Below, piece after piece: positions 56,179 to 64,000 of a stretch of DNA of 64,000 nucleotides; position 1 is the stretch's first letter; every line of letters starts with the position of its first letter. The stretch comes from Alphaproteobacteria bacterium (GTDB lineage Bacteria > Myxococcota_A > UBA796 > GCA-2862545): positions 62,001-126,000 of the forward strand of contig JACKEO010000011.1 in the NCBI GenBank assembly GCA_020632955.1, in the 5' to 3' direction. The position numbers and the translations under genes were made by a program. Below the pieces are notes generated by a model. The model ran no database searches and was not told the origin of the DNA. It saw only the letters and a list, made by a program, of their open reading frames with translations.

Positions 56179-59028
56179 ATGTGGTGGTGGACGATGGGGG
56201 TCGTGGCCTGGGCGCAGGCCTCGACCGTGGCGGCGGACGACCCGTTCGGCGGCGCCTCCGAGACCCGCAAGTTCGGTCTGCCCACGCAGGACGCCACCTT
56301 CCCCACGGGCTTCCGCGTGGTGCTCGCGCCCGACGACTCCGCGCCCGTGGTGGGCGTCACGATGGTGATCGAGGCGGGCGGCGCCCAGAACCCGCCCGAC
56401 CAGGCCGGCCTCGCCCACCTCGTGGAGCACCTCTGGTTCCTGTCGCGCCAGAACGGCCGCCCCCCCACCTTCCAGTACCTCCAGAGCCTCGGCTGCTGGT
56501 TCAACGCGTCCACCTCGCTCGACGAGGTCCGGTACGAGACGGCCTGCCCGTCGCACCTGCTCGCCCGGCTGCTCCAGCTCCAGGGCGAGATGCTGGTGGA
56601 CCCGCTCAAGGAGGTGACCCCCGAGGCGTTCGCCCTCGAGCGGGAGGTGGTGCACGCCGAGCGGCGCGAGGGCGAGCACACGGGCGTGCCCAGCGTGTGG
56701 ACGGGCATCCTGCCCGTGGTGCATCCCGGGGACCATCCCTACAGCCGCCCGAACATCGGCACGGCCGAGAGCCTCGACGCGCTCACGCTGGCCCACGCCC
56801 AGGCCTTCACCGACGCCCACTACCGCGCCTCGGAGGCCACCCTCGTCCTCACCGGCGACTTCCGGATCGACGACGCGCTGCGGATGATCTTCCGCGCCTT
56901 CCCGCGGGAGGCCTTCGTGGGCGAGGGCCGCACCACGCTGATGAAGCGCTTCGCCCTGCCTGGCGTGGAGCACCCCGACCCCGACCGCGACGAGGACTGG
57001 GTGCTCTGGCTGGAGGACCCCGACCACCCGGGGTCCCCGCTGCCCCCGCGCAGCCCCGTGCCGCGGTGGGACCAGCGCGGCCTCGCCCTGCTCCCCGGCG
57101 ACGGCACCATCCACGTGGTGGAGGGCGATGTCGAGGAGCGGATCCTGGCGCTCGTGTGGACGCTCGAGCCCGTGGATCCCTTCGTCACCGGCGTGCTCCC
57201 CTCGATGCTCGACAACGTGGTGGAGGCTGCCGCCTTCCCCGGGGGCCGCGACGAGGGCGGGTGCACCGTGGCGAGCTTCCGGCGCGACACGCTGCTCGCC
57301 TGCTTCTTCGAGGTGGGGAGCAAGGGTCCCGAGCCCACCTTCGACAAGGTGCTGCGCTCGGTCAAGCGCCTCAAGGCCCCCACCCAGTCCTCCTTCTCCC
57401 GCGCCATGGGCATCGTGCGGCGCAGGCTCGGCATGCTGTCCAGCCTGGAGCGGATCGCGGGCGTGGGCACGGGACGCAACGCCGTGCTCGCCGAGCACGT
57501 CCACCTGGGCCACTCCGCCGACTACCTGCGCGCCACCGACGAGCTCTACAAGCGCAGCACCCTCGAGGACGCCGCGGAGTGGCTCGCGGCACGGCTCGAC
57601 CCCAAGGCGGCCCATCGCTTCGACCTGCGCCCCGGCGAGGTGAGCACGCTCCGCGACGCCGGCCGCACCAAGGCCTCCCTCACCGGCGCCCAGGTCGACC
57701 TCGCCGACGAGGCCACGCCGGAGCGCGCGCGCACCTTCGACGCCTCGCTCGGCGAGGGGCGCGTCCAGCACGATCGGTTCGCGAACGGGCTGCGCGTGGT
57801 GGCGGTGGACCAGGGGCGCATGCCCTTCGTCGACCTGCTGCTGGTGGCGCCGGCGCCCGCCCTCCCGGCCGGCCTGGACGAGCTCGTCCTCGCCGCCTTC
57901 CAGCACGACGCGGAGCACGAGGGCAACGTGCTGCTCTCCGACCTGGGCCTGTCGCTCGGGCCCGACACCTGGGTGCTGCGCGCCCGGGCGATGAGCTCGG
58001 AGCTCGACAAGGGCATGAAGGCCCTGCGCCAGCTCGTCGACACCCAGAAGGTCAACGGCGCGGTGGCCGCCGACCGCCTGGGCCGCATCCGACGCATCCG
58101 GCGCTCCCTGGCCCGCGAGGCCGAGCGGTGGCCCTGGGTGGACGCCGAGGCGCGCGCCCTGGAGCCCGCCTGGCGGGGGGCGCTGCTCCTGCAGGGCGAC
58201 GAGGCCCGCGCCGACCTCGCCGCCGCGAAGGCGAAGGACCTCGACGCCCTGCTCGCCGCCACCTTCCGCCCGTCGCGCTCGGTGCTGGTGGTGGCCGGCA
58301 GCGTGGAGGCCTGGGACGGCGTGGAGTCGGCGCGCGGCGCCTTCTCGGACTGGAAGGGCCGCCCCGCGGCCCCGCCGACGTACGCCCTCCCGCCGGCCGC
58401 ACCCCTCGCCACGCAGGGGCTCCTCCTCGACGAGGAGGAGGCCACCCAGGCGATCGTCAGCCTCACGTGCGTGGCCACGGACGCAGGCGAGGCCGCCCGA
58501 CACGAGGAGGCCGTGGCCGATCTGCTCAGCCGCGCCCTGTACCTCACGCTGCGCGAGGAGCTCGGCTGGGCCTACTCGCCCTTCGCCGTGGGCGACCACC
58601 AGCGGGATCGGGCACGCTACACCCTGCTCGCCACCGTGCCCCTCGACCGCCTGGAGCCCACCGTGGCGCACCTCCGCAGCCTGCTGCGGCGTGCCGAGCA
58701 GGAGGGCTTCGACGAGCGCACCCTGGAGGACCTCCGCACGCGGCAGGTGCTCCAGACACCGCTACGACGCCAGACGCGCTGGAGCGTGGCCCACAGCCTC
58801 GCCGAGGCCCTGCTGGAGGGGCACTCGGTGGAGGACTGGCGGCAGGTCGTCCCCCTGGTCAGCGACCTCGGCACCGACGAGGTGAAGCAGGCCCTGAAGG
58901 GCTGCGCAGAGCACGAGCTGGTCGTGGTGCGGGGTCCCGCGAGCCGCATCCCCGACACCGTGCGCGAGGCGCTCGGGGGCACCTGGGAGGTGGTGGAGCC
59001 GAACGAGGACGCCAAGGAGAACCGGTGA
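56179..59028 (+). CDS. M16 family zinc metallopeptidase, two-domain form
   Basis: The protein has 949 residues. The N-terminus is a hydrophobic signal (MWWWTMGVVAWAQA), so it is exported. The first half is the catalytic peptidase_M16 domain: inverted zinc motif HLVEH (80-84), with Glu161 (in VVHAERREG) as the likely third ligand. The second half (about 500-900) is the non-catalytic M16_C half, with EEEATQAIVSLTCVATD and LREELGWAYSPFAVGDH. This two-half layout is typical of pitrilysin-like and processing-peptidase-like proteins. It is coupled to the BP74-like lipoprotein by a GTGA. Substrate unknown. Confidence 0.92.
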   Translation: MWWWTMGVVAWAQASTVAADDPFGGASETRKFGLPTQDATFPTGFRVVLAPDDSAPVVGVTMVIEAGGAQNPPDQAGLAHLVEHLWFLSRQNGRPPTFQYLQSLGCWFNASTSLDEVRYETACPSHLLARLLQLQGEMLVDPLKEVTPEAFALEREVVHAERREGEHTGVPSVWTGILPVVHPGDHPYSRPNIGTAESLDALTLAHAQAFTDAHYRASEATLVLTGDFRIDDALRMIFRAFPREAFVGEGRTTLMKRFALPGVEHPDPDRDEDWVLWLEDPDHPGSPLPPRSPVPRWDQRGLALLPGDGTIHVVEGDVEERILALVWTLEPVDPFVTGVLPSMLDNVVEAAAFPGGRDEGGCTVASFRRDTLLACFFEVGSKGPEPTFDKVLRSVKRLKAPTQSSFSRAMGIVRRRLGMLSSLERIAGVGTGRNAVLAEHVHLGHSADYLRATDELYKRSTLEDAAEWLAARLDPKAAHRFDLRPGEVSTLRDAGRTKASLTGAQVDLADEATPERARTFDASLGEGRVQHDRFANGLRVVAVDQGRMPFVDLLLVAPAPALPAGLDELVLAAFQHDAEHEGNVLLSDLGLSLGPDTWVLRARAMSSELDKGMKALRQLVDTQKVNGAVAADRLGRIRRIRRSLAREAERWPWVDAEARALEPAWRGALLLQGDEARADLAAAKAKDLDALLAATFRPSRSVLVVAGSVEAWDGVESARGAFSDWKGRPAAPPTYALPPAAPLATQGLLLDEEEATQAIVSLTCVATDAGEAARHEEAVADLLSRALYLTLREELGWAYSPFAVGDHQRDRARYTLLATVPLDRLEPTVAHLRSLLRRAEQEGFDERTLEDLRTRQVLQTPLRRQTRWSVAHSLAEALLEGHSVEDWRQVVPLVSDLGTDEVKQALKGCAEHELVVVRGPASRIPDTVREALGGTWEVVEPNEDAKENR

Positions 59029-59618
59029 CCCGCCCGCTCCGTCCGCTCGCCCTCCTCGTGGTCGTGGCCTGCGCGCCGGGCACGCCTCCGGGCTCCGACA
59101 CCGGCGACTCCGGCGCCGTGGACGACACGGCGGACGACAGCGGCGCGCCACCCGACAGCGACACCGGCACGGGGGGCGACTCGGGCGCCGCGGGAGACTC
59201 CGGCGACTCCGGCAGCACGGGAGATTCCGGCGACTCGGGCGACTCCGGCGACTCCGGCAGCGCCCCCCCGTGCGCCGGACGCACCGACGGTGCCCTCATC
59301 ACCCTCGACGTGGTGGGTCAGGGCTTCGTCTTCTGGGCCACCGACGACGCCTTCATCGACGGCGCGGCCGCCCACCTCGCCAAGGGCACCACCCAGGTCC
59401 CCGTGATGGGCGCCGTGGTGGCCGGCGCGGACTGCGACCCCCGCCACGCCTTCCACGTGGACGCCGCCGACCTGCACTGGGCCGACTTCACCATCGAGCT
59501 CTGCGACGGCACGCCGGCCTACCTCGACGCGAACCTCGCGAGCTGGATCGCGAGCGTGAAGAGCTGGTGCCCCTGGAGCGCCGTGGTGAAGGCGGTGGAC
59601 GACCGCCGGACGCCCTGA
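59025..59618 (+). CDS. Lipoprotein with BP74-N-like domain
   Basis: The protein has 197 residues. It starts at GTG 59025, overlapping the M16 stop (GTGA, 59025-59028), with AAGGAG upstream. The signal ends in VVVAC (Cys16). An Asp/Ser/Gly/Thr linker (20-82) with 9-base DNA repeats follows. Residues 88-197 look like the N-terminal domain of the Dictyostelium calmodulin-binding protein BP74: ITLDVVGQGFVFWATDD, VPVMGAVVAG, HAFHVDAADLHWADFTIELCD and SWCPWSAVV. The match is by order of motifs, including the WCPWS end. Its role in bacteria is unknown; coupling to the M16 peptidase suggests a binding partner or substrate. Confidence 0.75.
   Translation: MTRPLRPLALLVVVACAPGTPPGSDTGDSGAVDDTADDSGAPPDSDTGTGGDSGAAGDSGDSGSTGDSGDSGDSGDSGSAPPCAGRTDGALITLDVVGQGFVFWATDDAFIDGAAAHLAKGTTQVPVMGAVVAGADCDPRHAFHVDAADLHWADFTIELCDGTPAYLDANLASWIASVKSWCPWSAVVKAVDDRRTP
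59196..59258 (+). repeat. 9-base repeats GA(C/T)TC(C/G)GGC in a lipoprotein linker
   Basis: Six near-identical units, in two blocks, code Asp-Ser-Gly. They sit in the linker of the BP74-like lipoprotein. Units keep frame, so length variation would be tolerated. Confidence 0.8.
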
Positions 59619-59642
59619 GCCGGCGACCGCCTCGATCCCGTC

Positions 59643-61664
59643 CTATCGACAGGCATCCCGAGGCCCCGCCCCCACGGGCACGCGGGCCACGCCGTCCTCG
59701 CGGAAGGTCTGCAGGAAGCAGCCCCACTGGTGGACGATGGCGTCGACCTGCACGAAGATCACGTGCGGATCGCTGTAGCCGTCCCCCGAGGACTGCACCG
59801 CGATGGCCGTGAACGGCGTGCCGTCCTCGCTCTTCCGGTTGTCGGCCGCGGGCAGCGGCACGAAGCCCTCGCGGTCGTCCAGGGCGAGCGCGTCCTGCAT
59901 CCCCGGCCACACGTCCTCGCCCGCCTGCTCGGTGCCGAAGGCCAGCGCCATCGCGTCGAAGACCTCGGGCGGGAAGTAGGAGTCGCCCAGGCCCACCGGC
60001 TGGTAGATCGGCCGCACGGGATGGCCGGGGAGCGGCCGTCGCGCCAGCCGCACGGTGTGGATCATCGGCTCGGCCGGCTCCCATGCGGTCTGGCCCGTGT
60101 GCAGCGCCGGGTGGAGGAAGGTGAGCGGCACGTCCTCCGGCACCTGCACCAGCGAGCGCAGCAGGCTCTCGGCCACGCCGGGACCGAGCAGCTCCGTCAG
60201 CAGGATGAAGCGGCTCCAGTGCCCCCCCGCTCCGGTGGGCACCACCGCCCGGATCCGCGGCTCCACCGCGCCGATCATGTTCGTGTACATCCCGCCCATC
60301 GACTGGCCCATGCCCACCACGGTGTCGGGGTCGAAGCGGAAGGCCTGCGCGCCCGCGGGCAGCACGGGACCCGGGCAGTCCACGAGCTGCTCGGGCCGCA
60401 CCTCGAGGCGCAGCAGCGCGTCCAGGAAGAGGCGTTGCTCGATCACGCCCTGCCGGAAGGTGTCGCGGAAGGCCGCCAGGTTGTTGAAGTTCAGGTAGGC
60501 GAAGGAGCTGGCGCCGGCGACGCGCTCGGGGTTCACCGGCAGCGCCGCCCCCGCCGAGGCGAAGCCCCGCGCCGCGAGCGTGGCGCTGGGCCCGGCGCCC
60601 ACCTCGGCCTGCCCTCCCTGGGGTCGCTTGCCGCGCGCCACGAGCTGGTCGGCCAGCCCCCCGGACCCGTGGAAGTACATCGCCAGGGGCCATCCCTCGG
60701 CGGGCATCTCGCCGTGGGGGAGGGCCACCACCACGGGGATCGCCGTCTGCCGCTGCTCCACCAGGGTGTCGTCCTCGAGGACGAAGAGCCCCTCGCGGTC
60801 GAAGGGGGGACGCCCGGCCTGGAACTCGGGCACCTGCAGCGTGCCGCGCAGCTCGCAGTAGCCGGGCAGATCGGGCGCCCGGTCGGTGAGGGCCAGCGCC
60901 CCGATCTCCGGCGCGTACCGGTCGCGCACCTGCTCCGTGAGCGCGTGCAGGCGCGCCACGGTGTCGGCGGTGGTGAAGACCGTGGCCGAGGCCACGTCCT
61001 CGCGGTCCACGCCCAGGGTGTCGAGCGTCTCGCCGAGGTGCGCGAAGCCGGTGGCCTCCACCGAGCCGTCGTCCACCTCGCCGCGCAGCAGCGACAGCAG
61101 CCGAGCGGGCGCGCCGAGCGGGTCGCCCGCGGCATCCCCGAGGGAGCGACGCACCACGAAGGCGTGCTCGGTGCCCGCCCGGAGCACGAAGCCCGGCACC
61201 GGCGACAGCGCCAGCACGCCCTCCGCCGTGTAGGGGTCGGGCACGAGGGTCTGGGCCACCAGGGGCACGAGGCTGCCGCGCCCCGGGCTGTCGGGGTCGA
61301 CGTCGACCAGCAGCAGGGTGGCGTCGGGCGAGGCCGCGATCACGTCGGTGGGGTCACGCTCGGCCAGCGCCCCGTCCACCTGGAACCAGGCCACGGGGGT
61401 GACGGGGTAGCCCTCGAGCTCGTTGGCGCTCCGCGCCAGCGCCAGCACCTGCGGCACCTCCTCCACGAAGGGGAGGTCCTTCAGGGGCGGCCCGCCCCGG
61501 GCCGTGAGCCGCGCATCGGCCGGGTAGGGGTAGGCGTAGAAGTCGTCGCCGCCCCGTTGGGCCCCCTCCAGGTCGAAGCGCACCGCCGTGCCCTCGTAGG
61601 AGGTGGGCGGGGGCGGTCCGCACGCGAGGGCGAAGAGGACGAGGGCGGTCGTGGATCGGGACAT
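59643..61664 (-). CDS. Large alpha/beta-hydrolase-fold lipoprotein
   Basis: The protein has 673 residues from ATG 61664, with GGAGG upstream. The signal ends in LFALAC (Cys15). Residues 25-330 are mixed, with segments such as DDFYAYPYPADARL and VPQVLALARSANELEGYPVTP. The hydrolase core begins near GWPLAMYFHGSGG (an HG oxyanion region) and has the nucleophile elbow TVVGMGQSMGGMY (GxSxG). An EDG(T)PF and a late SSGDGYSDPHVIF region may hold the acid and His. Related large exported proteins occur in Myxococcota; the substrate is unknown. The gene converges with the BP74-like gene and diverges from pirin. Confidence 0.8.
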   Translation of the reverse strand: MSRSTTALVLFALACGPPPPTSYEGTAVRFDLEGAQRGGDDFYAYPYPADARLTARGGPPLKDLPFVEEVPQVLALARSANELEGYPVTPVAWFQVDGALAERDPTDVIAASPDATLLLVDVDPDSPGRGSLVPLVAQTLVPDPYTAEGVLALSPVPGFVLRAGTEHAFVVRRSLGDAAGDPLGAPARLLSLLRGEVDDGSVEATGFAHLGETLDTLGVDREDVASATVFTTADTVARLHALTEQVRDRYAPEIGALALTDRAPDLPGYCELRGTLQVPEFQAGRPPFDREGLFVLEDDTLVEQRQTAIPVVVALPHGEMPAEGWPLAMYFHGSGGLADQLVARGKRPQGGQAEVGAGPSATLAARGFASAGAALPVNPERVAGASSFAYLNFNNLAAFRDTFRQGVIEQRLFLDALLRLEVRPEQLVDCPGPVLPAGAQAFRFDPDTVVGMGQSMGGMYTNMIGAVEPRIRAVVPTGAGGHWSRFILLTELLGPGVAESLLRSLVQVPEDVPLTFLHPALHTGQTAWEPAEPMIHTVRLARRPLPGHPVRPIYQPVGLGDSYFPPEVFDAMALAFGTEQAGEDVWPGMQDALALDDREGFVPLPAADNRKSEDGTPFTAIAVQSSGDGYSDPHVIFVQVDAIVHQWGCFLQTFREDGVARVPVGAGPRDACR

Positions 61665-61777
61665 GAGGCCTCCGGTGTGGCTCCCTGGTCCTGACCGCTC
61701 CGGCCGCGCCGTGCCACCCGGGGCCGCGCGCCACGTCACGGAGTGCACCGACGCGGTCCCCGCGCGCGCGGTGCGGG

Positions 61778-61783
61778 CTAGCC
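61778..61783 (+). promoter_or_regulatory. -10-like element before the pirin gene
   Basis: The hexamer CTAGCC ends 20 bases before ATG 61804; CTGGAG lies between them as the ribosome site. Confidence 0.4.
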
Positions 61784-61803
61784 TGACCTGTCCTGGAGTC
61801 GCC

Positions 61804-62826
61804 ATGACCAACCCCGTGATCGCCGTGCGTCCCCTCGGACCTCCCCCGTGGCCCACGCTCGACCCCTTCCTCTTCTGCGTCCACCACCTCGACCACTACC
61901 CGGCGGGGAACGACCGGATGGGCCCTGATGCCAGCCTCGCCGGGCACCGCATCGGCATGGACTTCGAGGGCAAGGACGGCTGGCGGATGTACCACGGCGA
62001 CGTGGTGCCGGGGTTCCCGCGCCACCCCCACCGGGGCTTCGAGACGGTGACGCTCGCGCGCCGTGGCCTCATCGACCACGCCGACTCCCTCGGCGCCCGG
62101 GCCCGCTTCGGCCAGGGCGACGCCCAGTGGATGACCGCGGGCGGCGGCATCGAGCACAGCGAGATGTTCCCGCTCCTCGACCGCACCGCGCCCAACCCGG
62201 CGGAGCTCTTCCAGATCTGGCTGAACCTGCCGGCCAGCGACAAGATGGTGCCGGCCTACTTCACGATGCTGTGGGCCCCCACCATCCCCCGCCACGTCTT
62301 CCGCGACGCCGAGGGACGCACCACCGAGGTGGTCACCGTGGCGGGCGCCCTCGACGGGCGCACGCCCCCGAAGGGTCCGCCGAACTCGTGGGCGTCCCGG
62401 CCCGACGCCCACGTGGCCATCTGGACGATCACGCTGGCGCCGGGCGCACGGTGGACGATGCCGGCCGCCCCGGAAGGCGTGCAGCGGGTGCTCTACGCCT
62501 TCGCGGGGGCGAGCGCGCAGGTGGGAGGCGCCCCGGTCACCGGACGCGCGGCGGTGCAGCTCACCCCCGGCCTGCCCGTCGAGCTGGTGGGGGGTCCGGA
62601 GGGCAGCGAGCTGCTCCTGCTCCAGGGCCGTCCCATCGGCGAGCCGGTGGCCCACCACGGCCCCTTCGTGATGAACACCCGGGAGGAGCTCGAGCAGGCC
62701 TACGCCGACTACCGCCGCACCCGCTTCGGCACCTGGCCCTGGGGCGACGACGCGCCGGTCCACGGCCGCGAGCCGCGCCGCTTCGCCGTGCACGCGGACG
62801 GCCGGCGCGAGGAGCCGAAGGTCTAG
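61804..62826 (+). CDS. Pirin-like cupin protein
   Basis: The protein has 340 residues, without a signal peptide. The N-terminal cupin reads DFEGKDGWRMYHGDVVPGFPRHPHRGFETVTLARRG, with the PxHPHRGFE metal-binding histidines. AQWMTAGGGIEHSEMFP provides the third His and the Glu. The C-terminal cupin is partial (VLYAFAGASAQ, LLLLQGRPIGEPVAHHGPFVMNTREELEQAYADYRRTRFG). Pirins bind iron; some are quercetinases and others act as transcription cofactors or redox sensors, so the exact role here is open. A hairpin follows the stop. Confidence 0.93.
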   Translation: MTNPVIAVRPLGPPPWPTLDPFLFCVHHLDHYPAGNDRMGPDASLAGHRIGMDFEGKDGWRMYHGDVVPGFPRHPHRGFETVTLARRGLIDHADSLGARARFGQGDAQWMTAGGGIEHSEMFPLLDRTAPNPAELFQIWLNLPASDKMVPAYFTMLWAPTIPRHVFRDAEGRTTEVVTVAGALDGRTPPKGPPNSWASRPDAHVAIWTITLAPGARWTMPAAPEGVQRVLYAFAGASAQVGGAPVTGRAAVQLTPGLPVELVGGPEGSELLLLQGRPIGEPVAHHGPFVMNTREELEQAYADYRRTRFGTWPWGDDAPVHGREPRRFAVHADGRREEPKV

Positions 62827-62829
62827 CGC

Positions 62830-62855
62830 GTCTCCGGCGCCTCCAGCGCCGAGAC
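62830..62855 (+). terminator. Hairpin just after the pirin stop
   Basis: GTCTCCGGCGC, a five-base loop CTCCA, then GCGCCGAGAC; ten pairs with one bulge, starting four bases after the stop codon. There is no T-run, so it is not a classical intrinsic terminator, but the position fits transcript-end processing. Confidence 0.4.
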
Positions 62856-62990
62856 GGCGTGTCGACATGTACCGCGTCCAAACAGGATGATGGAGGAGCA
62901 CCGAAGGAATGTCTGGGTAGGCGCGGTCCCGGCGGATACCCCCAAGGGACGAACTCGACGGGGGTCGAGCCGCACCACGGGGTCGAGGGG

Positions 62991-64000
62991 ATGTCCGCAC
63001 GAGGACTGTGGCTGGCCGTGCTCCACCTGTCGGCGTGCTCCGAGGCGGGCGTCGCGGCCTTCGTCGACGACCACCGCACCGGCGTGCAGGGCGACACCGA
63101 CGAGGTCGACGGCCCCACGGCGCCCGACCCCTCCCAGCGCATCGGCACGCGGCCCGACTACGACGGCCTCTTCGACGCCTGCATGGTGCCCGACGTGCGC
63201 ACCCTCTGCCCCTACGTGAAGAGCAGCGACGAGCAGGATCCCCGCTGCCTCGACGACGTGGCCGCGCTGACGGCCGCTGCCGAGGACGAGGTGGTGCGGC
63301 TGGCCGGCACGGCCCTGGCCGACGGGTCGGTGAGCCTCGACGCCCTGGTGCGCGCCGAGGTCCCGCTCACCCTCGTGGTCGACCACTTCGTCTACCCGGC
63401 GCTGCCCGACACCCTGGGCCCGCAGGTGCTGCGCGAGATCGTGGTGCTGCTCGGGGATCACCGCGCCGCACACGCCACGCTGCGCGACGACCACTTCTTC
63501 CGCGGCTGGCACCAGGGCCGCAAGGTGTACGTGGAGGGCTACACGCCCGCCTACGCCTACACCTTCGATGCGCCCCACCTGTACTGCTACACCCGATACT
63601 ACCTGCAGGAAGGCTCGATCGAGCCGGCGTCCCTGTACTTCACGGCCTCGGTGCGCGACCCCGCCCTGGTGGGCGAGGTGGACCCGCTGGGCTCCAACCG
63701 CGGCGTGGAGCGCGAGAACCTCGACGGCAACGTGCTCGCCTACCGGGCCTCGAACATCGACGCCGAGGTGAGTCCGCGCGGCAGCCCCCACGACCTCGAC
63801 GCCTTCTTCTACCGGATCGAGGCGGCCACCTCCACGCGCAGCCGCAGCTACGCCGAGGACTCCGAGCGCTTCATCCTCGAGCCGGCGCTCGACCGCCTGT
63901 TCGATCTCACGCAGGACCTCGCCTCGAGCACCAACGGCCTGCTCGGCCTCGACGAGCAGGCCGTGGGCACCGACTGGGACCACCGCCGTCGGGTGATCTA
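62991..64000 (+). CDS. Lipoprotein of unknown function (3' end beyond window)
   Basis: The frame from ATG 62991 is open to the window end, 336 complete codons. The signal ends in LHLSAC (Cys16). The next 30 residues are polar, then come charged helical and aromatic segments: YDGLFDACMVPDVRTLCPYVK, DHFVYPALPDTLGPQVL, VYVEGYTPAYAYTFDAPHLYCYTRYYLQEG and DLTQDLASSTNGLLGLDEQ. No family recognised. A 164-base gap separates it from pirin. Confidence 0.75.
   Translation, partial: MSARGLWLAVLHLSACSEAGVAAFVDDHRTGVQGDTDEVDGPTAPDPSQRIGTRPDYDGLFDACMVPDVRTLCPYVKSSDEQDPRCLDDVAALTAAAEDEVVRLAGTALADGSVSLDALVRAEVPLTLVVDHFVYPALPDTLGPQVLREIVVLLGDHRAAHATLRDDHFFRGWHQGRKVYVEGYTPAYAYTFDAPHLYCYTRYYLQEGSIEPASLYFTASVRDPALVGEVDPLGSNRGVERENLDGNVLAYRASNIDAEVSPRGSPHDLDAFFYRIEAATSTRSRSYAEDSERFILEPALDRLFDLTQDLASSTNGLLGLDEQAVGTDWDHRRRVI

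Noticed and set aside
1..64000. tRNA, rRNA, insertion sequences, phage genes or integrases
   Set aside because: I looked on both strands and found no transposase, integrase or RNA-gene sequence that I could support; a covariance-model search would settle tRNA absence.

Overview
The window is GC-rich and densely coding. It looks like a chromosomal segment of a Myxococcota (delta-proteobacterial) bacterium, probably of the Polyangia type. The evidence is indirect: many lipoproteins with Asp/Thr/Ser/Gly linkers, MopE-type Cys-Asp repeats in three proteins, a short C-terminal GG-hydrophobic-Arg tail like the MYXO-CTERM signal, a DUF1552/DUF1592 gene pair, DUF1554, PEGA domains and a pseudokinase. 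Household genes are those of a Gram-negative heterotroph (ruvABC, dapB, pgi, a TruC-like pseudouridine synthase, an RND pump, an outer-membrane barrel). I saw no rRNA, tRNA, CRISPR array, insertion sequence or prophage.

Layout. 1-3704: minus-strand housekeeping block, methyltransferase > ruvC > ruvA > ruvB > DUF192 lipoprotein, then a lipoprotein cut by the window edge. 3859-4545: Cys-rich lipoprotein with a paralogue at 28312. 4673-8045: an accessory-looking minus-strand cluster with a degenerate GIY-YIG protein, a canonical GIY-YIG nuclease, an ADP-ribosyltransferase-like protein and a Cys-rich partner, plus a decayed upstream gene. This is the best candidate for an undescribed system. 8141-15660: envelope L,D-transpeptidase-like lipoprotein, MopE and DUF1554 surface proteins, HNH endonuclease, NYN ribonuclease-like protein, DUF1428 and two tiny coupled proteins. 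15814-25304: DUF1552/DUF1592 pair, S41-like pseudoprotease, SGNH hydrolase, an unknown lipoprotein and a leucine-rich-repeat lipoprotein. 25475-30742: PEGA-like membrane protein, divergent TPR protein, Cys-rich lipoprotein coupled to a PEGA pseudokinase, and a small lipoprotein. 30835-46067: dapB with an outer-membrane barrel, pgi, a methyltransferase pair, an orphan RND pump, an M2 (ACE-like) pseudopeptidase, a pseudouridine synthase, a large membrane protein and a PLP enzyme. 46299-64000: a 2236-residue FG-GAP/MopE/lamin-tail surface protein, an HTTM pair, a thioredoxin-fold lipoprotein, an M16 peptidase coupled to a BP74-like lipoprotein, an alpha/beta hydrolase, pirin, and a lipoprotein running off the end.

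Three themes cross the regions. First, adjacent genes are often joined by 4-base ATGA or GTGA stop/start overlaps (nine cases), so translational coupling is common. Second, sixteen upstream regions carry an NTA-type hexamer (NTAGAC, NTAGGC and variants) only 18-26 nt before the start codon. This probably marks a -10 element with very short leaders, and it supports two unusual starts (CTG at 26868, GTC at 30443). Third, several enzyme folds have lost catalytic residues: the S41 protein, the M2 protein, the PEGA kinase, the DUF1588 CxxCH motif, and possibly the ART-like and one GIY-YIG-like protein. These may have become binding or structural proteins.
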